A stretch of DNA of 64,000 bases from Thalassotalea sp. Sam97 (GCF_041379765.1 NZ_CP166919.1:620001-684000), one strand, 5' to 3'; positions 1-9,006 are shown, counted from the first letter of the stretch. A program made the numbers and translations. The notes: generated by a model not told the origin, from the letters alone.

Positions 1-50
1 AAACTGTCAGGAAGCGAGCTTAAGTCAGGTCGCTGAGTTTGAAGATTCAT
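1..50 (-). CDS. Possible 5' end of ygfZ (folate-binding tRNA-modifying GTPase-associated protein), cut by the window edge
   Basis: Reading the minus strand from an ATG at 50 down to base 1 gives 16 open codons starting MNLQTQRPDLSSLPDS. This is too short to identify by sequence. The suggestion rests on context: in enterobacteria ygfZ lies next to and divergent from sdhE (ygfY), which starts at 272 here. No clear ribosome binding site precedes the ATG. It could equally be a chance open stretch. Confidence 0.35.
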   Translation of the reverse strand, partial: MNLQTQRPDLSSLPDS

Positions 51-271
51 AAGTTTTTACTATGGTTAGTTTATGCCTAATAGTAAGGAAGTTAAGTACA
101 TAACCACCACGCTATCCAGTGCATATGGGTATTTTGTTTAGCTGCAGTTAGTAATTGGGGCAAGAGGATTTAAAATCAAGCCACGGGTATCTTCAAGCCA
201 TAATTTTTGGTGGTGATTCCTTAGGGTTAGGGCTACAATAGCGGCAATTTTTACAGTGTCTCGGAAAATGT
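51..271. promoter_or_regulatory. Intergenic region upstream of sdhE with a candidate promoter
   Basis: No gene is seen here. A TACAAT element at 234-239 could be the -10 box for sdhE, but no convincing -35 box sits at normal spacing. A GGAAAA stretch at 263-268 precedes the sdhE ATG at 272 and may act as its ribosome binding site. Confidence 0.3.
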
Positions 272-523
272 ATGTCACTAGCAAACAATAAAGCCCGTTT
301 ACGTTGGGCCTGTCGTCGCGGTATGTTGGAACTAGATGTGTTGTTTCTACCGTTTGTTGATGAGGCTTGGGATAATTTGACTGACCAGCAAAAAGTAGAC
401 TTCGAGCGTTTACTTGAATGTGATGATCCAGAGCTTTTTGCTTGGTTTATGGGACATGAGGAATGCAAGGATGAAGCCCTCAACGCCATGGTACAACACA
501 TCCTCAACCGAGTTAAAGTATAA
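272..523 (+). CDS. sdhE: SdhE, FAD assembly factor for succinate dehydrogenase (YgfY/CptB)
   Basis: An 83-residue cytoplasmic protein of the SdhE/YgfY family, which promotes covalent attachment of FAD to the flavoprotein subunits SdhA and FrdA. The family's conserved RGMLELD motif is at about residues 16-22 (CRRGMLELDV), followed by the acidic helical segment with DPELFAW. Length matches the family (80-90 aa). It is followed by ygfX in the usual sdhE-ygfX pair, whose start overlaps its 3' end. Confidence 0.93.
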   Translation: MSLANNKARLRWACRRGMLELDVLFLPFVDEAWDNLTDQQKVDFERLLECDDPELFAWFMGHEECKDEALNAMVQHILNRVKV

Positions 524-1043
524 GCTCGTCTGCTGTCGTGCTGCGCGCTGCAATCTCCTAGCATGTTGCGCAGCTTTGACTTTCTATATCGTCATGGCGT
601 CATATGCCATTGCTCTACATTTGTTTTCCAGTTTGTGGTTAGCCCTTTTCACTGTCGCAATCATGAGTCTATTGCTGTTTTTGGTGTTGGTGTTGCTACA
701 ACAACCGCTCCCCATGGGGAGCTATGTGTTAGACCAGCAAGGGTGTTTGACGATCAGTCCCTGGCATCATTATCAATTACTCACGGCTAGTCGAGTGTTA
801 CCTTTTGCTTTGTGTTTGGTGGTTAATGAACGCATAAAGTTTGTTGGCCCTAGAGAGCCAGAATCCGCGTCGTCAACCCCCAATGCAATGGTGTGGGGCG
901 CAAAACAGCGTCGATATCAAACCATAAAAAAGCGCTATTTTTTGCTTAGCAAGACCGCGATGGCAACGCAAGACTATCGACGTTTAGCGCGTGTTATTGT
1001 TCGGTTATCCATGGCGCCAGATGATAAACTACGCCATGAATAA
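471..1043 (+). CDS. ygfX: YgfX/CptA-family inner membrane protein
   Basis: This frame is open from 414, but ATG 471 is preferred. It follows a TGAGGA stretch (456-461), giving about 190 residues and a roughly 53-base overlap with sdhE. The protein has a short basic, Cys-rich N-terminus and two hydrophobic segments (about residues 23-65), followed by a soluble domain that ends in an Arg-rich helix. That architecture and its place directly after sdhE are typical of YgfX (CptA). In E. coli CptA was reported as the toxin partner of SdhE/CptB, though that role is disputed. Sequence conservation in the family is low, so the name rests largely on synteny. A start at ATG 594 would remove the first hydrophobic segment and is less likely. 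Confidence 0.7.
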   Translation: MKPSTPWYNTSSTELKYKLVCCRAARCNLLACCAALTFYIVMASYAIALHLFSSLWLALFTVAIMSLLLFLVLVLLQQPLPMGSYVLDQQGCLTISPWHHYQLLTASRVLPFALCLVVNERIKFVGPREPESASSTPNAMVWGAKQRRYQTIKKRYFLLSKTAMATQDYRRLARVIVRLSMAPDDKLRHE

Positions 1044-1072
1044 AACCTTGAGAGATTCAAAAGGAAGGGCTT

Positions 1073-2674
1073 TTAGTTGTTTGTGCTGTTAGGCGTTAGT
1101 ACTGTTGGCCCTGACTGTGGCAGCTGCTCGGGGTAATCTAAGGTGTAGTGTAAACCTCGTGATTCTTTGCGTTGCATCGCCGAGAGAATGATAAGTTCTG
1201 CGACTTGCACTAAGTTACGTAACTCGAGCAAATTATTACTGACGCGAAAGTTTTTATAGTACTCTTGGATTTCTGTATTGAGTAAGTTAACGCGATTTAA
1301 GGCTCGCTCTAAGCGTTTTGTGGTGCGCACAATACCAACGTAATCCCACATAAACAAACGCAGTTCATGCCAGTTATGTTGAATCACGACTTCTTCATCG
1401 GAGTTTGTCACACGGCTTTCATCCCATGCTGGAATTTGTACAATTTTCGCTTTGTCCGATAGCTTCTGTTGAATATCTTGGGCAGCACTGCGAGCAAAAA
1501 CGATACACTCAAGCAACGAGTTACTGGCCATGCGGTTAGCACCATGCAAACCGGTATAGGAGACTTCACCTATGGCATATAAATTGGCAACGTCGGTTTG
1601 ACCAAACTTGTCAGTCATTACGCCACCACAAGTGTAATGTGCCGCAGGTACCACGGGTAATGGCTGTTTCGTCATATCAAAACCAAGCTCGCTGGTACGC
1701 TGATAAATGGTAGGGAAGTGTGACTTGATAAATGCCGGCTCTTTATGGCTGATATCAAGATACATGCAATCGGCACCTAAGCGTTTCATTTCATAGTCAA
1801 TTGCTCGAGCAACCACATCGCGCGGTGCGAGTTCGGCACGGTCATCAAACTCAGGCATAAACCGGCTACCATCAGGGCGACGTAAAATGGCCCCTTCACC
1901 TCGTAATGCCTCGGTAAGTAAGAAAGTCCCCGCTTGTGGGTGATATAAGCAAGTGGGATGAAATTGATTGAACTCCATATTTGCTACCCGACAACCCGCT
2001 CGCCACGCCATGGCAATACCATCACCGCTGGCAATGTCAGGATTAGAGGTGTATTGATACACCTTTGACGCACCGCCGGTTGCTAAAATGGTTTGTTGTG
2101 CATATATCGCCTCAACCTTTTCTGCATTGCGATTCCAAGCATAAGCACCAATGCATTGATTTTTACCGTCAACCTGTTGCTTAACCAAATCAACGGCATT
2201 AAAACGTTCAAACACACGAATGCGAGAGTGATTTTTTACTTGTTCGCCAAGGGTGAGCTGAATCGTTTTACCGGTTGCATCCGCAGCGTGCAGAATACGG
2301 CGATGGCTATGGCCGCCTTCACGGGTTAAATGATATTCTGGTTTACCATCGGCATTGATTTGTTGATCAAAGTCTACGCCCTGATCAATCAACCATTGCA
2401 TTGAGTCACGGGCATTCTCAGCGGTAAAGGTAACAATGTCTTCATCACAAATGCCATTACCTGCAATAAGAGTATCTTGGACATGGGATTCTATCGAGTC
2501 GTTTTCGTCAAATACAGCGGCAATGCCACCTTGAGCATATAGTGTTGAGCCCTCATTAATAGGGCCTTTGCTGAGTAATATGACGTCGGCATTAGCGGCG
2601 AGTTTGAGTGCGAGGGTCATGCCTGCAGCGCCGCTGCCTATAATTAACACGTCGCAATTATGTTGCTGTTTCAT
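1073..2674 (-). CDS. nadB: L-aspartate oxidase NadB
   Basis: Flavoprotein that oxidises L-aspartate to iminoaspartate, the first step of de novo NAD synthesis; NadA then makes quinolinate. The 533-residue length is normal (E. coli 540). The N-terminal dinucleotide-binding motif GSGAAG is at residues 13-18, the fumarate reductase/aspartate oxidase signature TREGGHSHRRI at about 117-127, and the EFNQFHPTC segment near 235. The C-terminal helical domain carries the RNLVQVAELI stretch. It is divergent from rpoE, the standard gammaproteobacterial arrangement, so the 280-base gap carries both promoters. Confidence 0.97.
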   Translation of the reverse strand: MKQQHNCDVLIIGSGAAGMTLALKLAANADVILLSKGPINEGSTLYAQGGIAAVFDENDSIESHVQDTLIAGNGICDEDIVTFTAENARDSMQWLIDQGVDFDQQINADGKPEYHLTREGGHSHRRILHAADATGKTIQLTLGEQVKNHSRIRVFERFNAVDLVKQQVDGKNQCIGAYAWNRNAEKVEAIYAQQTILATGGASKVYQYTSNPDIASGDGIAMAWRAGCRVANMEFNQFHPTCLYHPQAGTFLLTEALRGEGAILRRPDGSRFMPEFDDRAELAPRDVVARAIDYEMKRLGADCMYLDISHKEPAFIKSHFPTIYQRTSELGFDMTKQPLPVVPAAHYTCGGVMTDKFGQTDVANLYAIGEVSYTGLHGANRMASNSLLECIVFARSAAQDIQQKLSDKAKIVQIPAWDESRVTNSDEEVVIQHNWHELRLFMWDYVGIVRTTKRLERALNRVNLLNTEIQEYYKNFRVSNNLLELRNLVQVAELIILSAMQRKESRGLHYTLDYPEQLPQSGPTVLTPNSTNN

Positions 2675-2804
2675 AAACGGATGTTGTGCTTATATCACTT
2701 GTTATGTTAACAATTTTAACTTAATTTAAGCGCAAGTAATAACTCAAATTGTCTTCAAAACAACGATTTTCATTATTTACAGAGTAAAAAAATAAAAACA
2801 GCGC

Positions 2805-2832
2805 GAACTTTTTGGCAAATGCCCAGTCCTAA
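2805..2832 (+). promoter_or_regulatory. Candidate sigma-E promoter for rpoE autoregulation
   Basis: GAACTT at 2805-2810 and TCCTAA at 2827-2832 are 16 bases apart. This resembles the sigma-E consensus (GGAACTT, about 16 bases, TCTAA-like -10) and lies about 120 bases upstream of the chosen rpoE start. In relatives rpoE transcribes its own operon, so the position makes sense. The match was made by eye and the -10 is imperfect. Confidence 0.5.
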
Positions 2833-2954
2833 AGGTTGTGTTTGTTAGGAGCCATATTTCCCTACAATTTGCTAAGCAAATACAGGGGGATAAAGCAGTA
2901 TCTTGGTCAGATGTGCATTCCCTGACTAATGACAGTAAAGGAGAAATGGCTCGG

Positions 2955-3533
2955 ATGAGCAAACAAAATGTTGACCAGATGTTGGTACAGCAAGTACAGC
3001 AAGGGGATAAAAATGCCTACAATGTACTTGTGCAAAAATATCAACAGAAAGTAATGAATCTGGTTTCAAGGTATGTGAAAAACCAAGCAGATGTAGCAGA
3101 CGTTACACAAGAAGCTTTCATCAAGGCGTATCGAGCCTTAGCCAATTTCCGGGGTGAAAGTGCATTTTATACTTGGTTATATAGAATCGCGGTTAATACT
3201 GCAAAGAATCATTTAATGGCAAACTCGCGCAAGCCCCCAGGTAGCGATGTTGAGGTAGAAGAAGCAGAATTTTACGATAGTGGTGATGCATTGCGAGAGA
3301 ATGCCTCACCTGAGCGAATGTTATTGACGGAAGAGATCCGCTCAATGATATTCAACACCATTGAGCAATTGCCAGAGGAATTACGAGTGGCAATTAATTT
3401 ACGCGAGCTTGATGGATTAAGTTATGAAGAAATTGCACAAGTAATGGATTGTCCTGTTGGCACCGTGCGTTCGAGAATATTTCGTGCGCGTGATGCGATA
3501 GATAAGAAAATCAAACCATTACTACAACGTTAA
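2955..3533 (+). CDS. rpoE: RNA polymerase sigma-E factor (extracytoplasmic stress)
   Basis: ECF sigma factor that directs transcription in response to misfolded outer-membrane proteins and is held inactive by RseA. The frame is open from 2838, but ATG 2955 starts MSKQNVDQML, which lines up with the E. coli N-terminus; GGAG at about 2939-2942 lies 12 bases upstream. An in-frame ATG at 2946 is too close to that site. The 192-residue product has region 2 at about residues 20-90 (FIKAYRALANFRG, FYTWLYRIAVNTAKN) and region 4 at about 137-180 (RELDGLSYEEIA, CPVGTVRSRIFRAR). It heads rpoE-rseA-rseB-rseC. Confidence 0.97.
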   Translation: MSKQNVDQMLVQQVQQGDKNAYNVLVQKYQQKVMNLVSRYVKNQADVADVTQEAFIKAYRALANFRGESAFYTWLYRIAVNTAKNHLMANSRKPPGSDVEVEEAEFYDSGDALRENASPERMLLTEEIRSMIFNTIEQLPEELRVAINLRELDGLSYEEIAQVMDCPVGTVRSRIFRARDAIDKKIKPLLQR

Positions 3534-3575
3534 TTGCGATATGCGATAATAACGAATAGTAGCAAGAATTGAATG

Positions 3576-3597
3576 TAACATTACCCGTGTAATATTA
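3576..3597. other. Hairpin in the rpoE-rseA gap
   Basis: TAACATTAC and GTAATATTA form a 9-base-pair stem with one C/A mismatch around a 4-base loop. It sits in the 185-base gap between rpoE and rseA, much wider than the E. coli gap as recalled. No T-run follows, so it is not a standard terminator; it could affect relative output of sigma and anti-sigma factor. Confidence 0.4.
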
Positions 3598-3730
3598 ACT
3601 ACGGTGATATCTTTTAAGTAGGGTGTCTTGAACCGCAGTTATCAGCGACGTAGTGTGAGTAATAGCAATGGTTGCTGCCTTTTGCAACAGAGTGTTGAGG
3701 CGTTAAGCGACAATATTTATGAGTATGGGT

Positions 3731-4333
3731 ATGAGTGAAAATAAGTTCGAGTCGGTATCGGCAGTGGTTGATGGTCAAGATACTGATTCACAAACTCTTG
3801 AGCAGTTAAAGCACGATGATAACTATGCCAACACCTTTGGTCGATATCAGCTAATTGGCGATGTACTGCGAGGAGATTGCAGCCAGTATTTGGCACCAAA
3901 TCTAGCCGCTGATATAGCATCGGCTATCGCTGCTGAGCCAACTGTGCTAGCGCCCGTGCAACGTCCAAGTGTTGGGCAACGTTTGAAAGCCAAAGTGATT
4001 CAGCTTGCTCGTCCTGCAGGACAAATGGCCATTGCAGCAAGTGCCGCAGGATTGATGGTACTTGGTGTGCAACATGCCAACCAAACCGATGAACAACCTA
4101 TTGCGCCGGTACAAGTATGGCAACCTCAGTATTCCGCGGGGGTGGCCGACCCAGTGAGTTATAACTATTCAACCTATAGCGTTGATCAGCAGCGCCAACA
4201 AGCCATTCAACATCATAAAAAATTACAGTCTTTGCTCAATGATCATCAAGCGCAAATTAAATTACAGCAACGTGAAGAATTGAACAATCAGCAACCGCGA
4301 CAAACCGAACAACCAGAGGGCGTCGAAAAGTAG
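3731..4333 (+). CDS. rseA: Anti-sigma-E factor RseA
   Basis: Single-pass inner-membrane protein whose cytoplasmic N-domain binds RpoE; DegS and RseP cleave it under envelope stress. With start ATG 3731 it is 200 residues and begins MSENKFESVSAVVDG, like RseA N-termini; an in-frame ATG at 3719 would add four residues and neither has a strong ribosome binding site. The N-domain spans about 1-85 (VVDGQDTD, GRYQLIGDVLRGD), one transmembrane helix lies at about 97-114 (AGQMAIAASAAGLMVLGVQH), and a Gln-rich periplasmic tail follows. It stands between rpoE and rseB, 3 bases from rseB. Confidence 0.92.
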   Translation: MSENKFESVSAVVDGQDTDSQTLEQLKHDDNYANTFGRYQLIGDVLRGDCSQYLAPNLAADIASAIAAEPTVLAPVQRPSVGQRLKAKVIQLARPAGQMAIAASAAGLMVLGVQHANQTDEQPIAPVQVWQPQYSAGVADPVSYNYSTYSVDQQRQQAIQHHKKLQSLLNDHQAQIKLQQREELNNQQPRQTEQPEGVEK

Positions 4334-4336
4334 TTT

Positions 4337-5347
4337 ATGAAATCTGTTTATTTGTTTTTGCTGGCGGCGATATCTATCGCCCCTGCAGTTGCCCAGCAAG
4401 CCGTAAATGACGCGCCTGTAGAAACCCCGTCTAACTCATCTGAAGTCTTAGTATCGTCGCCTAATCAAACATTGAACGCAGAGCAATGGATGCAGCGGTT
4501 AAGCAATGCGATGCGCACCTTAAGCTTTGATACATCGTTTGTCGTTGTACGAAACAACCGAGCTGAACCTTATCGTTGGCTACATGGCGTGCAAGGTGAA
4601 CAGCAAATAGAGTTTCTTACCTTGCTTAATGGTGCTCGCAGTGAATCGGTACGCCTTAACTCGACGGTGAGTTATTTTGAGTCCGATAAACCTCCCTATT
4701 CTGTACGTAGTCGCACTATCCGTGGCCCAGTACCCGCAGCGCTGTTTACCGATGTCGACAAGTTACAGCAAACCTATCATTTTATTTTAGGCGGTAAGAG
4801 TCGTGTTCTTGGTCGCCAAGCACAACTGATCCGCTTGGAAAGTAAAGATAAAAACCGTTATGGCTATTGGTTCTGGCTCGATATTGAAACTGGCTTGATG
4901 TTGCGCGGTGCGATTGTCTCAAAAGAGGGCGAAATCCTTGAACAAATCCAGTTTACCCATTTGCAGTTAAGATCTGACGCATCAGAGCTATTTTCACAAG
5001 TGGCAGACATTAATTTACCTGAGGTAGTTACCAGTAACGCGCTTGAGGTCACTTTACCTTGGTCGGTAACCTATTTGCCACGTGGTTTTGAGCAAGTGAG
5101 TTCAGCCGTCCGTTATATACCCAATGTCGGTAATCAGGTACAATCTAAGATGTTCAGCGATGGACTGATTGATGTTTCTGTGTATGTTGAAGCAAGTGAA
5201 CAACCTGCCCGACAAACAACGCTCAATCAAACGGGCGCAACCGTGTTACTTACTATGTTACGCGACGGACATGAAATTACTGTCATAGGTAAAGTTCCAG
5301 CGAAAACCGCAGCCCATATCGCTGATTCGATAGTCTTTAACGAATAA
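4337..5347 (+). CDS. rseB: Periplasmic sigma-E regulator RseB (MucB)
   Basis: Periplasmic lipid/lipopolysaccharide sensor that binds the RseA periplasmic tail and shields it from DegS cleavage. The 336-residue product has a signal peptide with likely cleavage after AVAQ (about residue 20). A LolA-like N-domain follows (WMQRLSNAMRTLSFDTSFV near 51-70; RYGYWFWLDIETGLMLRG near 173-190), then the smaller C-terminal MucB/RseB domain (LPWSVTYLPRGFEQV near 240). Length and gene order match the family. Confidence 0.95.
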   Translation: MKSVYLFLLAAISIAPAVAQQAVNDAPVETPSNSSEVLVSSPNQTLNAEQWMQRLSNAMRTLSFDTSFVVVRNNRAEPYRWLHGVQGEQQIEFLTLLNGARSESVRLNSTVSYFESDKPPYSVRSRTIRGPVPAALFTDVDKLQQTYHFILGGKSRVLGRQAQLIRLESKDKNRYGYWFWLDIETGLMLRGAIVSKEGEILEQIQFTHLQLRSDASELFSQVADINLPEVVTSNALEVTLPWSVTYLPRGFEQVSSAVRYIPNVGNQVQSKMFSDGLIDVSVYVEASEQPARQTTLNQTGATVLLTMLRDGHEITVIGKVPAKTAAHIADSIVFNE

Positions 5348-5365
5348 CACGAGTATTGAGTACAC

Positions 5366-5863
5366 ATGTTGGTAGAAGAAATCGCAACAGTCGTCCATGT
5401 TGATGGAGCCTTAGCGGACGTAGAAAGTCTGGTAAAATCATCCTGTCATGGCTGTAAGCAGCAAGATAGTTGCGGTAGTGGCCAAGTCGCTAAGGCATTC
5501 CCATCTCGTCGCCTACAATTGCGAGTAACTCATCATTATAATGATTTAAGGGTTGGCGAGGAAGTTGTGGTTGGCCTGCAACAAAATTCATTATTATCAT
5601 CCGCTGCCATCGTCTATCTATTGCCATTGTTGTTTATTATTGTTGCTGGCGGATTTGCTCAGTCGTTAATGGTTGAACAATGGCAAATGGCCGAACCTTG
5701 GGCGTTACTGGTTACCGCCATCAGTGGTGTTTGTGGTTGGCTGCTAGCTCGTTACCATCAACAACAACACTTGGTTAAGCAAGGCTTACAAGCGCGTATT
5801 GTGCGTCGTTGTAGCCAAGCTGTTGTCGTCGAACCGTACAGAAATATTGACTTAATCAATTAG
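5366..5863 (+). CDS. rseC: SoxR-reducing/sigma-E accessory membrane protein RseC
   Basis: A 165-residue inner-membrane protein of the RseC/MucC family. The N-terminal cytoplasmic part carries cysteines C27, C30 and C36 (SCHGCKQQDSCGSG), the family's redox or metal motif, and two transmembrane helices lie at about 77-98 and 111-129. In E. coli RseC is linked to reduction of SoxR and plays a minor part in sigma-E control. It is last in the rpoE-rseABC operon, 18 bases after rseB. Confidence 0.93.
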   Translation: MLVEEIATVVHVDGALADVESLVKSSCHGCKQQDSCGSGQVAKAFPSRRLQLRVTHHYNDLRVGEEVVVGLQQNSLLSSAAIVYLLPLLFIIVAGGFAQSLMVEQWQMAEPWALLVTAISGVCGWLLARYHQQQHLVKQGLQARIVRRCSQAVVVEPYRNIDLIN

Positions 5864-5925
5864 CGTAAATAGCTGTCTGATAAATCACCGTCTCAACATC
5901 ATGTCTTAATTTAAGTGAATCGGTT

Positions 5926-5946
5926 GCCAGATTTAGACTGGCTTTT
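5926..5946 (+). terminator. Weak terminator-like hairpin after rseC
   Basis: GCCAG (5926-5930) pairs with CTGGC (5938-5942) around a 7-base loop and is followed by TTTT. The stem has only 5 base pairs, so termination would be inefficient, but it is placed correctly after the rseC stop. Confidence 0.35.
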
Positions 5947-6120
5947 AAGAGGGTCTAAACAGGCTAACCGATCTTTTAGTTACGTTTGTTTACTGTAGCT
6001 TCTTTAGTTGCAAGAGCTGCATCGGTGTAAAGGTTTGTAGCAGACAATTGCCCGCACTCTATTTCTTTTGTGATATAGGCACTTGATATTTTTGTAATGT
6101 TCAAGTGTGCAAATGAAACT

Positions 6121-6179
6121 TTAATTAGCGCCATGGGCCTAATTAATGTAAAATTCGCGCAACAGTTTAATTTAAACTG
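6121..6179. repeat. Two strong palindromes in the rseC-lepA gap
   Basis: TTAATTAG (6121-6128) and CTAATTAA (6139-6146) are perfect arms; inside them GCC/GGC can extend the stem with one bulged base. A second palindrome, CAGTTTA-ATT-TAAACTG, lies at 6163-6179. Neither has a T-run. The whole 429-base gap (5864-6292) otherwise holds no convincing gene, so these may be operator sites or a structured leader for lepA. Confidence 0.5.
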
Positions 6180-6292
6180 GCTAAGGCTGTGAGCGCAATA
6201 TGCTCGGCTGGTAAACCGCTTTGTCTTTTGGTTTGTCACATGCCTCTCTAAATCCATAAGCTTAGCCGGTTGCTTTTTCAAAAGTTATATAG

Positions 6293-8083
6293 ATGAAGAA
6301 CATACGCAACTTTTCAATTATTGCCCACATTGACCACGGTAAGTCGACGCTGTCAGATCGACTAATTCAACACTGTGGTGGTTTATCTGATCGCGAGATG
6401 GCAGCGCAAGTTCTTGACTCCATGGACTTAGAGCGTGAGCGCGGTATTACCATTAAAGCGCAAAGTGTTACCTTAGATTATACAGCCAAAGATGGTGAAA
6501 CATACCAGCTTAACTTTATCGACACCCCAGGTCACGTTGACTTTTCTTATGAAGTTTCTCGTTCGCTAGCAGCATGTGAAGGTGCGTTATTGGTTGTTGA
6601 TGCAGGCCAAGGTGTCGAGGCACAAACACTAGCGAACTGCTATACCGCTATTGAAATGGATTTGGAAGTGGTGCCAATTTTAAATAAAATTGACTTACCA
6701 CAGGCTGATCCTGATCGTGTATCAGAAGAAATCGAAGACATCATTGGTATCGACGCAACAGACGCGGTGCGTTGCAGTGCAAAAACAGGTATTGGCATTG
6801 AAGATGTACTAGAAAGTATTGTTGCTAATGTACCACCACCAGTTGGTGAACCAGAAGAAAAACTGCAGGCACTTATCATCGACTCTTGGTTCGATAATTA
6901 CCAAGGTGTTGTGTCGTTAGTGCGTATTGTTAATGGTCAGCTGAAAAAAGGCGACAAGATGACCGTGATGTCGACAGGCCAGAGCCACATTGTCGACAAA
7001 GTCGGTATTTTTACACCAAAACAAACCGACACAGGCGTGCTAAAAACGGGTGAAGTGGGTTTTGTTATCGCCGGTATTAAAGACATTCACGGTGCACCAG
7101 TGGGTGATACCTTAACCTTAACGCGCGATCCTGCTGATAAGCAACTACCGGGTTTCCAAAAAGTAAAACCTCAGGTATATGCGGGTATTTTCCCTATAAG
7201 CTCAGATGACTTTGAAAACTTCCGTGATGCGTTAGGTAAGTTAAGCTTGAATGATGCATCGTTATTCTATGAACCAGAGAGTTCAGGTGCATTAGGTTTT
7301 GGTTTCCGTTGTGGCTTTCTTGGTATGCTGCACATGGAAATTATTCAAGAGCGTTTAGCTCGTGAATATGATCTTGATTTGATTACAACGGCACCAACGG
7401 TAAACTACGAAGTATTAAAGACTGACGGTACTGTCGTAACCATTGATAATCCAGGTGACTTACCAGCGGTTAATAATATCAGTGAAATTCGTGAGCCTAT
7501 TGTTGAGGCCAATATTCTCGTGCCACAAGAACATTTAGGTAACGTCATTACCTTATGTATAGAAAAACGTGGTGTGCAGAAAAACCTGACTTACCATGGT
7601 AATCAAGTCGCGGTGAAATATGAGCTGCCGATGGCTGAAGTGGTGATGGATTTCTTTGATAAGTTAAAATCAACCAGTCGTGGTTATGCATCACTTGATT
7701 ATAACTTTGTTCGTTTCCAAGCATCGGACATGGTTCGCTGTGATATCTTAATTAATGGCGATCGCGTTGATGCGTTAGCGATGATAACTCACCGCACTAA
7801 TTCAGTAAGCCGAGGTCGCGAGCTGGTTGAAAAACTGCGTGAGTTAATCCACCGCCAAATGTTCGATATTGCTATTCAAGCAGCGATCGGTAACAACATC
7901 ATTGCTCGTACGACAGTGAAACAGTTACGTAAGAACGTTATTGCTAAATGTTACGGTGGTGACGTGTCTCGTAAGAAAAAACTATTACAAAAACAAAAAG
8001 AAGGTAAAAAACGCATGAAGCAAGTTGGTAATGTTGAAGTACCACAGGAAGCGTTCTTAGCCGTTCTAAAATTAGGGAAATAA
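6293..8083 (+). CDS. lepA: Elongation factor 4 (LepA), ribosomal back-translocase GTPase
   Basis: Translational GTPase that acts on ribosomes during translation and initiation under stress. The 596-residue length matches E. coli (599). The P-loop AHIDHGKST is at residues 11-19, switch II DTPGHVDF near 77-84 and the NKID guanine-specificity motif near 131-134. The LepA-specific C-terminal domain is intact, with the basic tail KKKLLQKQKEGKKRMKQVG. It is 8 bases ahead of lepB, the usual lepA-lepB pair. Confidence 0.98.
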   Translation: MKNIRNFSIIAHIDHGKSTLSDRLIQHCGGLSDREMAAQVLDSMDLERERGITIKAQSVTLDYTAKDGETYQLNFIDTPGHVDFSYEVSRSLAACEGALLVVDAGQGVEAQTLANCYTAIEMDLEVVPILNKIDLPQADPDRVSEEIEDIIGIDATDAVRCSAKTGIGIEDVLESIVANVPPPVGEPEEKLQALIIDSWFDNYQGVVSLVRIVNGQLKKGDKMTVMSTGQSHIVDKVGIFTPKQTDTGVLKTGEVGFVIAGIKDIHGAPVGDTLTLTRDPADKQLPGFQKVKPQVYAGIFPISSDDFENFRDALGKLSLNDASLFYEPESSGALGFGFRCGFLGMLHMEIIQERLAREYDLDLITTAPTVNYEVLKTDGTVVTIDNPGDLPAVNNISEIREPIVEANILVPQEHLGNVITLCIEKRGVQKNLTYHGNQVAVKYELPMAEVVMDFFDKLKSTSRGYASLDYNFVRFQASDMVRCDILINGDRVDALAMITHRTNSVSRGRELVEKLRELIHRQMFDIAIQAAIGNNIIARTTVKQLRKNVIAKCYGGDVSRKKKLLQKQKEGKKRMKQVGNVEVPQEAFLAVLKLGK

Positions 8084-8090
8084 ATAAAAC

Positions 8091-9005
8091 ATGGCAGCGT
8101 ATTTTTCAATATTACTGGTCGTTGTGACTTTCATTACCGGTGTGGTTTATTTTGTCGATAGATTTGTCTATTTACCAAAGCGTAAAGCCGCGCTACAAGC
8201 AACACAGGAAAAGTGCGCGCAGCCACTTGATGACGCTGCCGTGGAAAAAATCATGACACCTAATGCGTTGGTGGATACATCGGTACAAATATTTCCGGTG
8301 ATCGCTTTCATTATGGTGTTAAGGTCGTTTTTGTGGGAACCGTTTCAAATTCCGTCGGGCTCAATGATGCCAACGTTGTTTGATGGCGATTTCATTTTAG
8401 TTAATAAGCACAACTATGGTTTACGCGATCCAATTGCTCGCCATAAGTTTGTCGATATCGGTGCTCCTGAACGTGGCGATATCATCGTCTTTAAATATCC
8501 TTTACAACCGAACGTTGATTACATCAAACGTGTCGTAGGGTTACCAGGCGATCGCATTGTTTATAAAGACAAGTATGTCTATGTGCAGCCAAAATGTGAC
8601 AGCCAACCGTGCCCTAAATTGGAAAAAATTGCCGTTGAATTCAAGCAAAGTGGCGAGTTTTTCCAACAAGGCATTCCTTTATCACGTTATCAATCACAAA
8701 CCGGTGAAAAGAACCACGATATCTTAGTCAATAATGCAACACCACAACAAACCAATCGTTTTTACACACAGGCTGGTATGCGCCGTGGCGAATGGTTAGT
8801 GCCTGAAGGTGAGTACTTTGTTATGGGCGATAATCGCGATAATTCGCTTGATGGTCGCTTTTGGGGATTTGTACCTGAGGAAAACTTAGTCGGTGAGGCT
8901 GTGGCTATATGGATGAGCTTCGACTTTGAACGTGATGAAAGCGACTTTTTACCAACGTGGGTACCATCAGGTGTCCGTTTAAACCGTATTGGCGGAATCG
9001 AATAG
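8091..9005 (+). CDS. lepB: Signal peptidase I LepB
   Basis: Inner-membrane serine protease that removes signal peptides from secreted pre-proteins. 304 residues. Two N-terminal hydrophobic segments (about 4-22 and 65-81) are followed by the catalytic box with Ser91 (PSGSMMPTL) and the general base Lys146 (DYIKRVVGLPGD); E. coli uses Ser90 and Lys145. Box E is GDNRDNSLDGRFWG. It lies between lepA and rnc, and the rnc start region nearly overlaps its stop. Confidence 0.97.
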   Translation: MAAYFSILLVVVTFITGVVYFVDRFVYLPKRKAALQATQEKCAQPLDDAAVEKIMTPNALVDTSVQIFPVIAFIMVLRSFLWEPFQIPSGSMMPTLFDGDFILVNKHNYGLRDPIARHKFVDIGAPERGDIIVFKYPLQPNVDYIKRVVGLPGDRIVYKDKYVYVQPKCDSQPCPKLEKIAVEFKQSGEFFQQGIPLSRYQSQTGEKNHDILVNNATPQQTNRFYTQAGMRRGEWLVPEGEYFVMGDNRDNSLDGRFWGFVPEENLVGEAVAIWMSFDFERDESDFLPTWVPSGVRLNRIGGIE

Positions 9006-9006
9006 T

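Noticed and set aside
193..564. A 123-residue minus-strand open frame over sdhE
   Set aside because: It is antisense to a well-supported gene and has low-complexity Ser-rich composition.
5976..6281. A 101-residue minus-strand open frame in the rseC-lepA gap
   Set aside because: It has no recognisable domain or ribosome binding site and spans palindromes; most likely chance.
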